Source of the DNA: Arthrobacter cryoconiti
GTDB taxonomy: Bacteria; Actinomycetota; Actinomycetes; Actinomycetales; Micrococcaceae
Assembly (NCBI RefSeq): GCF_020905375.1
Contig: NZ_JAJJBU010000015.1
Coordinates: 1 to 64,000, forward strand
Direction of reading: 5' to 3'
DNA: 64,000 nt
Part shown: positions 1 to 9,088 of the stretch, piece by piece
How the letters are laid out: the number at the start of each line of letters is the position of its first letter
How positions within the stretch are numbered: position 1 is the first letter of the stretch
Notes under the pieces: generated by a model
What the model saw: the letters and a program-made list of their open reading frames with translations, nothing else
What the model was told of the DNA's origin: nothing
Database searches by the model: none
Translations under genes and position numbers: made by a program

Positions 1-42
1 CCACCCCACTCCTGTCGTGGCTCGCCAGCGTTGACGTGTGGC

Positions 43-276
43 TTAGATGCCGTGCGGAGTGGGAGATCCACCTTCGGTATCATCGGTGTGGAGGTCCGCT
101 GCGTCTTCCTTCACATGCGCTTTCGCGTCTGCAAGCTTGTCTTTTACGGCTCCCTTGGTCTGGTCGAACTTGCCTTCCATCACTTTGGACTTATCGTCAG
201 TGACTTTGCCAATGGCCTCCTCGACCTTGCCTGTCACCTTGTCTTTTGCAGCATCAAATTTATCGGCGATACCCAT
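43..276 (-). CDS. CsbD family stress protein
   Basis: Small, very hydrophilic 77-residue protein of the CsbD family, whose members are induced by general stress; the molecular role is not known. The sequence is nearly all Lys, Asp, Glu and Ala, with internally similar amphipathic segments of the KVTGKVEEAIGKVTDD and KVMEGKFDQTKGAVKDK type, as is usual for the family. I start it at the ATG at 276 (MGIADKFD), because AGGGAG lies about six bases upstream; a longer in-frame extension to 315 has no such site. The tail after about residue 60 is acidic and looks disordered. It is followed upstream by two more small minus-strand genes of unknown function, which may form a stress-related group. Confidence 0.85.
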   Translation of the reverse strand: MGIADKFDAAKDKVTGKVEEAIGKVTDDKSKVMEGKFDQTKGAVKDKLADAKAHVKEDAADLHTDDTEGGSPTPHGI

Positions 277-354
277 TGAAATCTCCCTGTTGTCAGTGTT
301 TTTTTGCTGGTTCAAAGATTAAAGCTGGCAGGAAATGTAGCGCTGACCGCCGGA

Positions 355-828
355 CTATTTTTCGACGGGACCTACATCTTCGGCGTAGGTCTTCCCTTCC
401 TCATCGGTATAAACAACCAGATTCGGCGCTGGGGTATCCTCCTGCGCGTCTACTGCGCGTTGGGTGGACGGCTCATCGATGGCAGAGCGCTCCGCATCGC
501 CTAAAATTGCGCCCAAGCCTTTGGAGTCCTTCGTGGTTTCCCCGGCTGGGATGTGTTCTCCGTGGCCGCGAGAATTCGCAGCCTCACTCACAGCGCTCTG
601 GCCCATATTCGCAAAAGTCTGCACGCCCGTGCGGTGCCAGCTCACCCGAACGTTAGCGGAACCGTCATCTAGAGTCTCAACCGAAGTGTTGATCTGATCC
701 TCGGGTGCTCCCATGTCGCGGATTTTCTGCTGATAGGAACCAACGAGTTCATTCATCGATTCCTCGGTCCATTCACCGGGAAGCATTTTGGTGGAAATTT
801 CAACTGGCTCGTTACTGACGTTGCTCAT
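355..828 (-). CDS. hypothetical protein, small acidic cytoplasmic
   Basis: A 157-residue protein I do not recognise. It has no signal peptide or membrane segment. It is acidic, with a structured-looking first half (WTEESMNELVGSYQQKIRD, then a beta-rich VRVSWHRTG region) and a low-complexity second half rich in Ser, Gly, Glu and Asp, ending in a short NLVVYTDEEGKTYAED stretch. A GGAGGATGC site just upstream of the ATG at 828 supports the start. It lies 78 bp upstream of the CsbD-type gene on the same strand, so co-expression under stress is possible but not shown. Confidence 0.65.
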   Translation of the reverse strand: MSNVSNEPVEISTKMLPGEWTEESMNELVGSYQQKIRDMGAPEDQINTSVETLDDGSANVRVSWHRTGVQTFANMGQSAVSEAANSRGHGEHIPAGETTKDSKGLGAILGDAERSAIDEPSTQRAVDAQEDTPAPNLVVYTDEEGKTYAEDVGPVEK

Positions 829-1014
829 TGCATCCTCCGGGTTCGTGAATTCCTGCTGAGTCTTACGATCAAGAGCCTGCCAGAAAACTGGTTAATTGGG
901 AAAACTGCGTTTTTGGCAAGGCGCTAGGAGTTTTGCCGGGACTTGAGCATCTCTTTCAAGCCCGAATTCGTGTTTTTTGCCATGCTCAGTTCCTCCCGTA
1001 GCTGAATAGGTGTG

Positions 1015-1236
1015 CTAAAAATTTTTGCTGGCCGCGTTTTCCTGCGTCAAGGCGCCAGCGCAAACAATCACTTCAACGACAGACTCATTTGTCTCGTCAG
1101 CTGTGGACTTGGGTTCCCGGAACGCCGCGGTCTTCTCCATATCTTCCAGCCTTTCCAAGGCGTCGTCCTCCGTGGTCAGTTCGATACCGAGTTTGTAGCT
1201 GAAGGTTTCCTCTGCATTGTTGAAGTGTTCAAACAT
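1015..1236 (-). CDS. hypothetical small protein
   Basis: A 73-residue protein without recognisable domain. It begins MFEHFNNAEETFSYKLG and has an acidic helical middle (DALERLEDMEKTAAF) followed by a short valine-rich stretch (VVEVIVCAGAL). The start at 1236 is chosen because GCAGAGG lies close upstream; the frame stays open to 1257. Its orientation and position match the other two small minus-strand genes at the left edge. Confidence that it is expressed is moderate: length is short and there is no family support visible by eye. Confidence 0.5.
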   Translation of the reverse strand: MFEHFNNAEETFSYKLGIELTTEDDALERLEDMEKTAAFREPKSTADETNESVVEVIVCAGALTQENAASKNF

Positions 1237-1409
1237 GGCAAACCTCTGCACTAGCAAAATATTGGTGATGTGCCCTCTAGCCCGCAGGTAAATCTGTTGC
1301 GATCGCGGATGACGCCAACATCTTAGACAAAAACTGATGGCTACTTTCTGTTATTTTCGAGAGTACCGAGCGTCTCTCAGCATGTCTACGGAGTGCATTG
1401 AGTCCGATT

Positions 1410-1429
1410 CGTTTAGATTCATCTAAACG
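1410..1429. promoter_or_regulatory. palindromic site upstream of cardiolipin synthase
   Basis: CGTTTAGAT-TC-ATCTAAACG is a perfect inverted repeat with 9-bp arms. It lies in the 309-bp gene-free stretch 1237-1545 between the hypothetical gene (minus) and the cardiolipin synthase (plus). Its size and spacing fit a dimeric repressor operator. Which regulator binds is not known. I see nothing else coding in this stretch. Confidence 0.45.
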
Positions 1430-1545
1430 TCAATGAAAATGGACCGCGGGATTTCCTTGAAAGAGTATTGGCAAGTTCTCTTATGACGTGTTCGCGCCGC
1501 AGGGCGCCTGCGTTCTTGCCATTGCAGATAGGCGATACTTGGTCC

Positions 1546-2997
1546 ATGGATAGTGAAGCCGTGGCCTGGATACTGTTGGCACTGCACGTAATTTTGGGGG
1601 CGACAGCGGTTGCCTTCATTTCGGCTAGGCATAGGCCTGCCACTGCCATCGCATGGATGCTCACCATCATCTTCATCCCGTTTGTGGGCCTGCTGGGATA
1701 CCTCGCCGTCGGCTTTAACCGACTCCCGCAGGCCCGCCGCGACAAACAGCGCAACATCAACGCGCTGATTCTGGAACGGACACAGGGTCTTGACCAGACC
1801 GGACACCGGGATGAGTGGCCTGCGGGATTGGCCTCGTTGGTCACGCTGAACACAACCCTCGGTGCCCTGCCCATGGTGGGAGGCAACGACGTCGAACTTC
1901 TGCCAGATTATCGGGGCTCCATTGCGGCTATGGCGGCAGAGATCGACTGCGCAACCAGCTACGTCCACGTGGAGTTCTACATTCTGGTGTTTGACGAAGC
2001 GACGACGCCGTTCTTCGATGCGCTGGCGCGTGCCTGCGACCGCGGAGTCACCGTCCGGGTCCTCAGCGATCATCTGGCTTCAGTCATGAATCCTGGGCGC
2101 AAGGAGACACTCGCCAAATTGGCTGACATGGGTGCGCAGTACCAGGCGATGCTTCCGCTGCGACCGTGGCGTGGACAGTGGCAGCGCGTGGACCTTCGCA
2201 ATCACCGCAAATTACTGGTGGTCGACGGCCGTGTGGGGTTTGCTGGATCACAGAATCTGGTCCACGAGAGTTATAACAAAAAGAAGAACGTAGAGCGTGG
2301 CCTGCGCTGGCACGAGCTCATGATGCGCGTCCACGGACCGGTGGTGAGAGAGATCGACGCCGTGTTTGCCACAGATTGGTTTAGCGAAACCGACGACTTG
2401 CTGGACCTGGATACCTCCCCGGTGATCCTTGATCCCGCAGCGCATCTGGTGGACGCGCAAGTGGTGCCCAGTGGGCCGAGCTTTGAAAATGACAACAATT
2501 TGAAGCTATTTGTTGCCATGATCCACCGAGCCACGGAACGGGTGAGTATCACAAGCCCGTACTTTGTCCCCGAGGACTCTGTGCTGTTGGCGATCATCAC
2601 CGCCGCTGCCAGGGGTCTGGATGTTGAGTTGTTCGTCTCGGAGATCGGAGATCAGGCCATGGTCTATCACGCGCAGCGCTCCTACTATGAGGCTTTGTTG
2701 CGTGCCGGGGTCAAAATTTACCTCTACAAAGCTCCTGAAGTGCTTCACTCAAAGCACTTCAGCATTGATTCAGACGTTGCCGTGATTGGTTCGTCCAATA
2801 TGGACGTGCGCTCTTTTTCGCTCAATATGGAAATCTCCGTGCTCATTCACAGTGCCGAATTTGTCGCCAAAATGCACTTGGTAGAGGACAGTTATCGCGC
2901 CAACAGCCGCCGTCTGGATCTTAATGACTGGGTCAAACGGCCCACGTGGGAAAAATTCTGGGACAGCGCAGCAAGACTCACCTCCAACCTGCAGTGA
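1546..2997 (+). CDS. cls: cardiolipin synthase (phospholipase D family)
   Basis: Makes cardiolipin at the cytoplasmic membrane by transferring a phosphatidyl group between phospholipids. Two N-terminal membrane helices (WILLALHVILGATAVAF and a segment around MLTIIFIPFVGLLGYLAV) form the usual PLDc_N anchor. Two HKD motifs follow: NHRKLLVVDG with its His near residue 220, followed by FAGSQN, and LHSKHFSID with its His near 401, followed by VIGSSNMD. Both carry the expected His, Lys, Asp and the downstream GS-N pair, so the enzyme looks intact. Length (483 residues) is normal. I start at the ATG at 1546 just before the first helix; upstream in-frame starts at 1483 (ATG) and 1468 (TTG) are possible. 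It is monocistronic. Confidence 0.9.
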   Translation: MDSEAVAWILLALHVILGATAVAFISARHRPATAIAWMLTIIFIPFVGLLGYLAVGFNRLPQARRDKQRNINALILERTQGLDQTGHRDEWPAGLASLVTLNTTLGALPMVGGNDVELLPDYRGSIAAMAAEIDCATSYVHVEFYILVFDEATTPFFDALARACDRGVTVRVLSDHLASVMNPGRKETLAKLADMGAQYQAMLPLRPWRGQWQRVDLRNHRKLLVVDGRVGFAGSQNLVHESYNKKKNVERGLRWHELMMRVHGPVVREIDAVFATDWFSETDDLLDLDTSPVILDPAAHLVDAQVVPSGPSFENDNNLKLFVAMIHRATERVSITSPYFVPEDSVLLAIITAAARGLDVELFVSEIGDQAMVYHAQRSYYEALLRAGVKIYLYKAPEVLHSKHFSIDSDVAVIGSSNMDVRSFSLNMEISVLIHSAEFVAKMHLVEDSYRANSRRLDLNDWVKRPTWEKFWDSAARLTSNLQ

Positions 2998-3038
2998 GCG
3001 GGCAGGAGTAAACCCGAAAAATAGTAGCTCGGCGAAAG

Positions 3039-3719
3039 TCAACGCCTAGAGTTGCGGGCTGGGACTGCTTCTTCCACGATCGCCCGCAAGGTGCTAACTA
3101 GCAACATCGACAATTGTTCGCGAGTCAATGTTTTGCGGAGCAACCATTCGCGTGCGCCGCTGCGGGCAAGTTGGGCATAGGCCCGGAACATGGCCCGGAT
3201 CTGTTCCTTGTTCTCGGACTGGGTTGCCAGACCACAGGCCACGACTAAAAGCTCAATGGACTTGTTTTCAGAGGCAACGAGGATCCGTTCCAGTTCGGGA
3301 TCACGGCTTACGCCCCCGGAACCCAGAGTGAGCCAGGTGGACCCGGATTGCGCAAGCGAATCAAGAAACCAGACCATGGCGATGTCTATGCGTTCTTCGA
3401 GCGAGCCATTGGGCAGTGTTGCCACGACAAGCTCTGAAACGGTGGAACTGATCCGAATGACTTCTAGATAAAGCTCCCGTTTGTTGCCAAAATAATGGTT
3501 GATCAGTCCGCGCGCCACGCCGGCTTCCGCAGCTATTTCGGTGGTGGACACTTCCTCGTAGGGACGTTCATTGAAGAGCCTTTGCGCATGGGTAAAAATC
3601 TGTTGGCGACGTTCGTCTGGGCTCAAACGCTGTCTGCGCGGTTCCGCCATGCTGCTGCGGGTGCCGTTTGCCAGATTTGACGACTGGCGCTCCAAAATTG
3701 TTGGGTTGGTCTGGATCAT
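3039..3719 (-). CDS. TetR family regulator of the fatty-acid locus
   Basis: A 226-residue TetR-type repressor. The N-terminal helix-turn-helix is clear: DERRQQIFTHAQRLFNERPY, then TTEIAAEAGVARGLINHYFGNKRELY. The C-terminal half is helical and would bind the inducer. A basic leader of about 23 residues precedes the domain, so a later start at the internal Met near residue 24 is possible. The start at 3719 overlaps the stop of the upstream isomerase-like gene by four bases (ATGA), so the two are translationally coupled. Its place beside beta-oxidation genes and a palindromic operator suggests it represses both divergent transcripts and responds to an acyl-CoA; the ligand is inferred. Confidence 0.85.
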   Translation of the reverse strand: MIQTNPTILERQSSNLANGTRSSMAEPRRQRLSPDERRQQIFTHAQRLFNERPYEEVSTTEIAAEAGVARGLINHYFGNKRELYLEVIRISSTVSELVVATLPNGSLEERIDIAMVWFLDSLAQSGSTWLTLGSGGVSRDPELERILVASENKSIELLVVACGLATQSENKEQIRAMFRAYAQLARSGAREWLLRKTLTREQLSMLLVSTLRAIVEEAVPARNSRR

Positions 3720-4594
3720 GGTGTTGGTTCCTGGTCAGGGGTTGCCGGTCTGGCCCACGGCAACCATTGCGGTAGGTCACCTGGAACCGATAGCGGGAAG
3801 TGCGGTGGCCGCTTCTCCAGAAAGGAACTTACACCCTCGACGGCGTCGACGTTTGTAGCAAGCTCGGCAATGAGCCGGGAGTCCAGTGCGTGGGCGGGGT
3901 AGGGGGAATCGAACCCGCTGAGCCGGTTGAGCATTTGTCGGGTGACCGCGGTTGACACTTCGGAGGTGTTGGCCGCAATGTCACGGGCAAGCTCCAGCGC
4001 CGCACCGAGTACGTCGGTGGGCTCATGCAGGGATGTCACCAACCCCGCGTCGAGTGCTTCCTGTGCACCAAACAACCGACCCGTCAGCATCCAGTCCTTG
4101 GCCCGGGCCAAGCCCACCAGACGGGGCAGGTGCCAAGCAGAGGCCCCTTCCGGAAAGATCCCGCGACGGGTGAAGGGAAAGGAAAAGCGTGAATCGTGGG
4201 AGGCCAGCCGGATGTCACAGGAGAGCGTGATGGTCATTCCGGCACCCACCGAGACTCCGCGCAGTGCCGCGATGACAGGCTTGTTCATCTCAAAGATGGT
4301 CTTCGAGCAGCGGCCGGCCGGTTCCTGCCAGCCTGCGGCGGCAGCGGAGCTTGACATGTCAAAGGCGCCACCGCTGAGGTCGGCACCGACGCAGAAGTCC
4401 CTGCCGACGCCGGTCAGGACGGCAACCCGGACCCGCGGATCGGCGTCGGCCTTCTTGAATGCTTGCTCAAGCTCGTCCGCCATGGTCAAGGTGTAGCCGT
4501 TGCGAGCCTCCGGCCTATTCAGGGACACCGTGGCGATGCGGTTTTCCACCGTGTACGTGATGGCTGAATAAGTGCTGGGAGTTTCGCCTGCCAT
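3716..4594 (-). CDS. enoyl-CoA hydratase/isomerase family, ECI2-like
   Basis: Crotonase-fold protein of about 292 residues. The CoA-binding and oxyanion segments are present (GRDFCVGADLSGG and KPVIAALRGVSVGAGMT). The first hydratase glutamate, normally in GGGCE, is replaced (GAGMT). The second region reads FSFPFTRRGIFPEGASAW, with a glutamate in PEG as in delta3,delta2-enoyl-CoA isomerases. I therefore infer that it moves double bonds in unsaturated acyl-CoAs rather than hydrating them. Start chosen at the ATG at 4594; alternatives at 4609 and 4633 exist, the last lying beside the operator. It overlaps the TetR gene downstream by four bases and diverges from fadA. Confidence 0.8.
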   Translation of the reverse strand: MAGETPSTYSAITYTVENRIATVSLNRPEARNGYTLTMADELEQAFKKADADPRVRVAVLTGVGRDFCVGADLSGGAFDMSSSAAAAGWQEPAGRCSKTIFEMNKPVIAALRGVSVGAGMTITLSCDIRLASHDSRFSFPFTRRGIFPEGASAWHLPRLVGLARAKDWMLTGRLFGAQEALDAGLVTSLHEPTDVLGAALELARDIAANTSEVSTAVTRQMLNRLSGFDSPYPAHALDSRLIAELATNVDAVEGVSSFLEKRPPHFPLSVPGDLPQWLPWARPATPDQEPTP

Positions 4595-4633
4595 GGTGGT
4601 CGCTTTCATCAAGAAAATAGAGACCTGCATCAA

Positions 4634-4682
4634 CTATTGACATGGTGTCAATAGTGCTGAACTATTGGCGGTATGTCAATAA
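4634..4682. promoter_or_regulatory. paired palindromic operator, TetR type
   Basis: Two 21-bp inverted repeats lie side by side in the divergent promoter region. The first, 4634-4654, is perfect: CTATTGACA, three bases, TGTCAATAG. The second, 4662-4682, is a degenerate copy with the same spacing (CTATTGGCG, three bases, TGTCAATAA). Their centres are 28 bp apart. They sit upstream of the isomerase-TetR operon and about 150 bp upstream of fadA. I infer they bind the adjacent TetR regulator as two dimers. Confidence 0.65.
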
Positions 4683-4827
4683 GTGATTTTTTGGCGAAGA
4701 AGCCAGAGGACGTCATGCTCGATGACGCCATGCATGCGCCCGCCGCACGCCTGGTGTGAGCAGCAGGCCTGAAACCACTTGACCACCGAAGAACCCCGTA
4801 AGAACCACCGAAAGGACTTGGCCTGCT

Positions 4828-6051
4828 GTGAGTGAACCAGGATCAACGGAAGCATATGTCTATGACGCCATCAGGACCCCTAGGGGCCGTGGCAAGAAGG
4901 GCTCCCTGCACGGCACCAAGCCGATCGACCTGGTGGTAGGACTGATCAACGAGCTCCGCAAACGCAACCCCAGCCTGGACGAGGACCTAATCGATGACCT
5001 GATCCTCGGCGTCGTTTCCCCGGTGGGGGACCAGGGCGCGGTCATTGCCCGCACGGCGGCACTGGCTGCGGGACTGCCAAACACAGTCGGTGGCCTGCAA
5101 ATCAATAGGTTCTGCGCCTCCGGTTTGGAAGCGGTGAACATCGCAGCCCAAAAAGTTTGCTCGGGATGGGACCAACTGATCATCGCCGGCGGAGTAGAGT
5201 CCATGTCCCGCGTGCCCATCGGCTCCGACGGCGGCGCTTGGGCCATGGACCCGGCTACGAACTATGACACCTACTTTGTGCCCCAAGGCGTGGGCGCGGA
5301 TCTGATCGCTACCATGGAAGGTTTAAGCCGGGTGGATGTGGACGCCTACGCCCTGCGCTCGCAACGGCTGGCCGCCCAAGCCTGGAAGGAAGGACGCTTT
5401 GCCAACTCGGTCATCCCCGTGAGGGACCAAAACGGACTAGTAGTCCTGGATCGTGACGAGCACATGCGCCCCGAATCAACCCCCGAGTCCCAGGCCGGGC
5501 TGCGCCAGGCCTTCGCCGTCATGGGAGAGGCTGGCGGATTTGACGCCGTCGCACTGCAAAAGTTCCATGCTGTGGAGAAGATCGATCACGTTCACACGGC
5601 CGCGAACTCCTCCGGGATTGTCGACGGCGCGGCCCTGGTCCTGATCGGCAGCGCCAAGATCGGCGAACAGCTTGGATTGACGCCGCGGGCACGGATTGTG
5701 GCCACAGCAACCTCGGGGGCGGACCCCACCATCATGCTCACCGGGCCCACCCCGGCCACCGAAAAACTGCTCAAAACCGCCGGTCTGAACGTGGATGACA
5801 TTGACCTCTTCGAGATCAATGAGGCCTTCGCCTCCGTGGTGCTGAAGTACCAAAAGGACCTGAACATTCCGGATGAAAAGCTGAACGTTAACGGCGGTGC
5901 CATCGCCATGGGCCATCCATTGGGTGCCACCGGCGCCATGATCCTGGGGACTGTAGTGGATGAACTGGAACGCACCGGCGGCCGCCTGGCTGTCATCACG
6001 CTTTGCATTGGCGCCGGCATGGGCGTGGCAACCTTGATCGAAAGGGTCTAA
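4828..6051 (+). CDS. fadA: acetyl-CoA C-acyltransferase (thiolase)
   Basis: Thiolytic cleavage of 3-ketoacyl-CoA, the last step of beta-oxidation. The 407-residue protein has the acyl-accepting cysteine in [11 protein letters not shown] (Cys96), the NEAFA loop, the histidine motif [16 protein letters not shown] and the second cysteine in CIGAGMG, so all catalytic elements are present. The start is GTG at 4828, with AAAGGA about 11 bases upstream. Only five bases separate it from fadB, so the pair would encode the two subunits of a trifunctional-type complex. Expression is probably controlled from the palindromic operator upstream. Confidence 0.92.
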   Translation: MSEPGSTEAYVYDAIRTPRGRGKKGSLHGTKPIDLVVGLINELRKRNPSLDEDLIDDLILGVVSPVGDQGAVIARTAALAAGLPNTVGGLQINRFCASGLEAVNIAAQKVCSGWDQLIIAGGVESMSRVPIGSDGGAWAMDPATNYDTYFVPQGVGADLIATMEGLSRVDVDAYALRSQRLAAQAWKEGRFANSVIPVRDQNGLVVLDRDEHMRPESTPESQAGLRQAFAVMGEAGGFDAVALQKFHAVEKIDHVHTAANSSGIVDGAALVLIGSAKIGEQLGLTPRARIVATATSGADPTIMLTGPTPATEKLLKTAGLNVDDIDLFEINEAFASVVLKYQKDLNIPDEKLNVNGGAIAMGHPLGATGAMILGTVVDELERTGGRLAVITLCIGAGMGVATLIERV

Positions 6052-6056
6052 AGACA

Positions 6057-8225
6057 ATGACTGATACCAAAAGCACTATCCGCTGGGATCAAGACGACGA
6101 CGGCGTTGTCATCTTGACCATTGACGATCCCGAGCAGTCAGCCAACACCATGAACGCCGCCTACGCATCTTCGATGCAGGCGGCCGTTGAGCGGCTCGTT
6201 GCCGAGAAGGACTCCATTACCGGCGTGATCCTCACCTCCGCCAAAAAAACGTTCTTTGCCGGCGGGGACTTGAACGACCTCGTATCGGCAGGACCCGAGG
6301 ACGCACAACGCATCTTTGACCTGGGCACGGCTATCAAGAAGCCCCTGCGAGCACTGGAAACCCTGGGTCGGCCAGTGGTTGCGGCCATCAACGGCGCAGC
6401 CCTCGGCGGGGGGCTGGAGATTGCTCTGGCCACCCACTACCGGATCGCCGCTGACACCCGGGGCTCAGTCATCGGACTGCCCGAGGTCACGTTGGGCCTG
6501 CTGCCTGGCGGAGGTGGGATCGTCCGCACGGTGCGCCTCATGGGCGTGACCAACGCCGTCACGAAGGTCCTGCTGCAGGGACAGAGGTACAAGCCACGCA
6601 AGGCTTTGGAGGTCGGTTTGGTGGATCAGGTGGTGGACACCGTTGAAGAACTGGTCCCGGCGGCCAAGGCCTGGATCGCCGAGCACCCCGAGGCTGTACA
6701 GCCCTATGACGTACCCAAGTACCGGATCCCCGGGGGTACCCCCGCCAGCCCCGGCTTTGCGGCAATTCTCCCGTCCCTTCCCGCAACCTTGCGCAAGCAG
6801 CTCAAGGGAGCGGCCTATCCGGCGCCGCGCGCCATCCTTGCAGCCGCCGTCGAAAGTACCCAGGTCGACATCGACACGGCACTGGAGATCGAATCCCGAT
6901 ACTTTGTCGAGGTGGTGACCGGGCAGGTTTCTACCAACATGACCAAGGCGTTCTTCTTCGACATGGCCCACATCAAGGCCGGGGGCAGCCGCCCCAAGGG
7001 ATTTGAAAAATATACGGCCAAGAAGGTTGCCGTGCTCGGTGCCGGCATGATGGGCGCGGGTATCGCCTACGTGTGTGCCCGAGGCGGCATGGAGGTAATG
7101 CTCAAGGACGTCTCTCTGGAAGCGGCCCAGCGCGGCAAGAACTATTCCAAGTCCCTCACCGAGAAAGCCGTGGGCCGGGGCCAGTCAACCCAAGAGCAGG
7201 CGGACGAGCTGCTGGGAAGAATCATCCCCACCACTGAGGCGGCGGAGCTGGCAGGCTGTGACCTGGTCATTGAGGCCGTCTTTGAAAATGTGGGTGTGAA
7301 GCAAGCGGCCTTTGCTGAAATCCAGGACATCGTCGGCCCGGACGCCGTGCTTGGGTCGAACACCTCAACTCTGCCCATCACCGAACTGGCACAGGGTGTC
7401 CGGAAGCAGGATAATTTCATCGGTCTGCACTTCTTTTCCCCCGTGGATAAGATGCCGTTGCTGGAAATTATCGCTGGCGCAAATACCTCGGACGCCACCT
7501 TGGCTAAGGCGTTTGACGTCGCCGTGCAGATCCGCAAGACCCCCATTGTGGTCAATGATTCGCGTGGGTTCTTCACCAGCCGAGTCATCGGCACGTTCAT
7601 CAATGAGGCACTGGCCATGCTGGGAGAGGGAATCGCAGCACCTTCGATCGAGCAGGCTGGATTGCAGGCTGGCTATCCGGCCCCGCCGCTGCAACTGGCG
7701 GACGAACTGAACTTGGGGCTGCTCTCCAAGATCCAGAAGGAGACCAAGGCCGGGCTCGACGCCGACCAAGGCGTGCAGAAGTATCACCACCACGCCGGCT
7801 ATGACGTGGTGGACACGATGGTGGAGAAGTTCCAGCGTTCAGGCAAGTTGGCTGGCGCGGGTTTCTACGACTACGCCGATGGCCACCGCACGTCCTTGTG
7901 GGCGGGCCTGGTGGAAACGTACGGCGGATCCGCCAAAATCCCGTTCCGGGACATGGTGGAGAGGATGCTCTTCGCCGAGTCGCTGGAGACTGTCAAGTGC
8001 CTGGATGAGGGCGTGCTGCGCAGCGTCGAGGATGCGAACATCGGGTCCATTCTTGGGATCGGCTTCCCTGCGTGGACAGGTGGCGTGCTCCAATACATGA
8101 ACGGGTACGACGGCGGCCTGGCGGGTTTTGTGACCAGGTCCCGCGAGCTGGCGGCCGCTTACGGCGAGCGCTTCCTGCCACCTGTTTCACTGGTTGCCAA
8201 AGCAGAGAAGGGCGAGCGGTACTGA
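6057..8225 (+). CDS. fadB: fatty-acid oxidation complex alpha subunit: enoyl-CoA hydratase / 3-hydroxyacyl-CoA dehydrogenase
   Basis: Bifunctional 722-residue enzyme. The N-terminal crotonase domain (to about residue 300) keeps both catalytic glutamates (GGGLEIAL and GLPEVTLGLLPGGGG). The middle domain has the NAD-binding loop GAGMMGAGIAYVCA near residue 330 and the dehydrogenase motif GLHFFSPVDKMPLLEII with its His. The C-terminal helical domain contains RGFFTSRV. It therefore hydrates enoyl-CoA and oxidises the 3-hydroxyacyl-CoA. The start at 6057 follows the thiolase stop by five bases; a longer open frame to 6003 overlaps fadA and is not needed. The stop shares a base with the next start (TGATG). 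Confidence 0.93.
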   Translation: MTDTKSTIRWDQDDDGVVILTIDDPEQSANTMNAAYASSMQAAVERLVAEKDSITGVILTSAKKTFFAGGDLNDLVSAGPEDAQRIFDLGTAIKKPLRALETLGRPVVAAINGAALGGGLEIALATHYRIAADTRGSVIGLPEVTLGLLPGGGGIVRTVRLMGVTNAVTKVLLQGQRYKPRKALEVGLVDQVVDTVEELVPAAKAWIAEHPEAVQPYDVPKYRIPGGTPASPGFAAILPSLPATLRKQLKGAAYPAPRAILAAAVESTQVDIDTALEIESRYFVEVVTGQVSTNMTKAFFFDMAHIKAGGSRPKGFEKYTAKKVAVLGAGMMGAGIAYVCARGGMEVMLKDVSLEAAQRGKNYSKSLTEKAVGRGQSTQEQADELLGRIIPTTEAAELAGCDLVIEAVFENVGVKQAAFAEIQDIVGPDAVLGSNTSTLPITELAQGVRKQDNFIGLHFFSPVDKMPLLEIIAGANTSDATLAKAFDVAVQIRKTPIVVNDSRGFFTSRVIGTFINEALAMLGEGIAAPSIEQAGLQAGYPAPPLQLADELNLGLLSKIQKETKAGLDADQGVQKYHHHAGYDVVDTMVEKFQRSGKLAGAGFYDYADGHRTSLWAGLVETYGGSAKIPFRDMVERMLFAESLETVKCLDEGVLRSVEDANIGSILGIGFPAWTGGVLQYMNGYDGGLAGFVTRSRELAAAYGERFLPPVSLVAKAEKGERY

Positions 8226-9088
8226 TGGACGGTGCCGTGGCCGGGCCGGCCTTTAGTCGGGCGTGGCGGGCCTTCGCAGTGGAGGCGGACACCGCCCCCG
8301 GGGTTGCACTTGTGCGGCTGACCGGACCCGGCCGCGGCAACATGATGGGCCTCGCGTTTTGGGCCGAACTGCCGGAGTTATTTGTGGCCCTGGACGCCGA
8401 TGAAACCGTGAGGGCGGTGGTACTTTCGGGTCAGGGGTCCCATTTCAGTACCGGCCTGGACGTGCAGGAGGTGCTAGGAGGCTGGCTGGAGCGGATGGGG
8501 GCCGGCACGTGCGCCCAAGCGGCGGCCCGCACCGAACTACTCGGGACCATCAAGAGCCTTCAGTCCGCCATCACTGCCGTGGCCAGCTGTCGCAAGCCGG
8601 TCATCGCGGCCGTTTCGGGCTGGTGTATTGGCGGCGGCGTTGACTTGATCGCCGCTGCCGACGTCCGGCTGGCCAGCGTCGAGGCAAAGTTCAGTCTTCG
8701 CGAGGCTCGTTTGGCCATAGTGGCAGATGTGGGCAGCCTGCAGCGTCTGCGCGGGATTATCGGCGAAGGGCAGCTGCGAGAGCTGGCACTGACGGCCAAA
8801 GACATCACGGCAACCCGGGCCGAGAAAATCGGGCTGGTCAATGATGTATATGCCGATCCCGACGCACTGTTGGTTGCGGCACTGGACATGGCCGCGCAGA
8901 TGGCGGCTAATTCACCGCTGGCCGTAGCCGGGACCAAGGCCGTGCTCAACCATGGCAGAGAGGAAGAAATTGCCCGGGGTCTGGACTTCGTCGCCTTGTG
9001 GAACACGTCCTTCCTGCACAGCGAGGACCTGCTGGAGGCCGTGCAGGCACTCCGGGAGCACCGCCCGGGCGTATTTAGCGGCTCATAG
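8225..9088 (+). CDS. enoyl-CoA hydratase/isomerase family, dienoyl-CoA isomerase (ECH1)-like
   Basis: A 287-residue crotonase-fold protein. The central part, CRKPVIAAVSGWCIGGGVDL followed by AADVRLASVEAKFSLREA and then VADVGSLQRL, resembles delta3,5-delta2,4-dienoyl-CoA isomerases, which carry Asp in GGGVD and a second Asp in ADVG instead of the hydratase glutamate pair. I infer a role in breaking down unsaturated fatty acids with odd-numbered double bonds. The ATG overlaps the fadB stop by one base (TGATG), so translation is coupled and the gene belongs to the fadAB operon. A plain hydratase activity cannot be excluded. Confidence 0.82.
   Translation: MDGAVAGPAFSRAWRAFAVEADTAPGVALVRLTGPGRGNMMGLAFWAELPELFVALDADETVRAVVLSGQGSHFSTGLDVQEVLGGWLERMGAGTCAQAAARTELLGTIKSLQSAITAVASCRKPVIAAVSGWCIGGGVDLIAAADVRLASVEAKFSLREARLAIVADVGSLQRLRGIIGEGQLRELALTAKDITATRAEKIGLVNDVYADPDALLVAALDMAAQMAANSPLAVAGTKAVLNHGREEEIARGLDFVALWNTSFLHSEDLLEAVQALREHRPGVFSGS

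Noticed and set aside
6003-6056. N-terminal extension of fadB within fadA
   Set aside because: The ATG at 6057 directly follows the thiolase stop, and the extension has no conserved residues.
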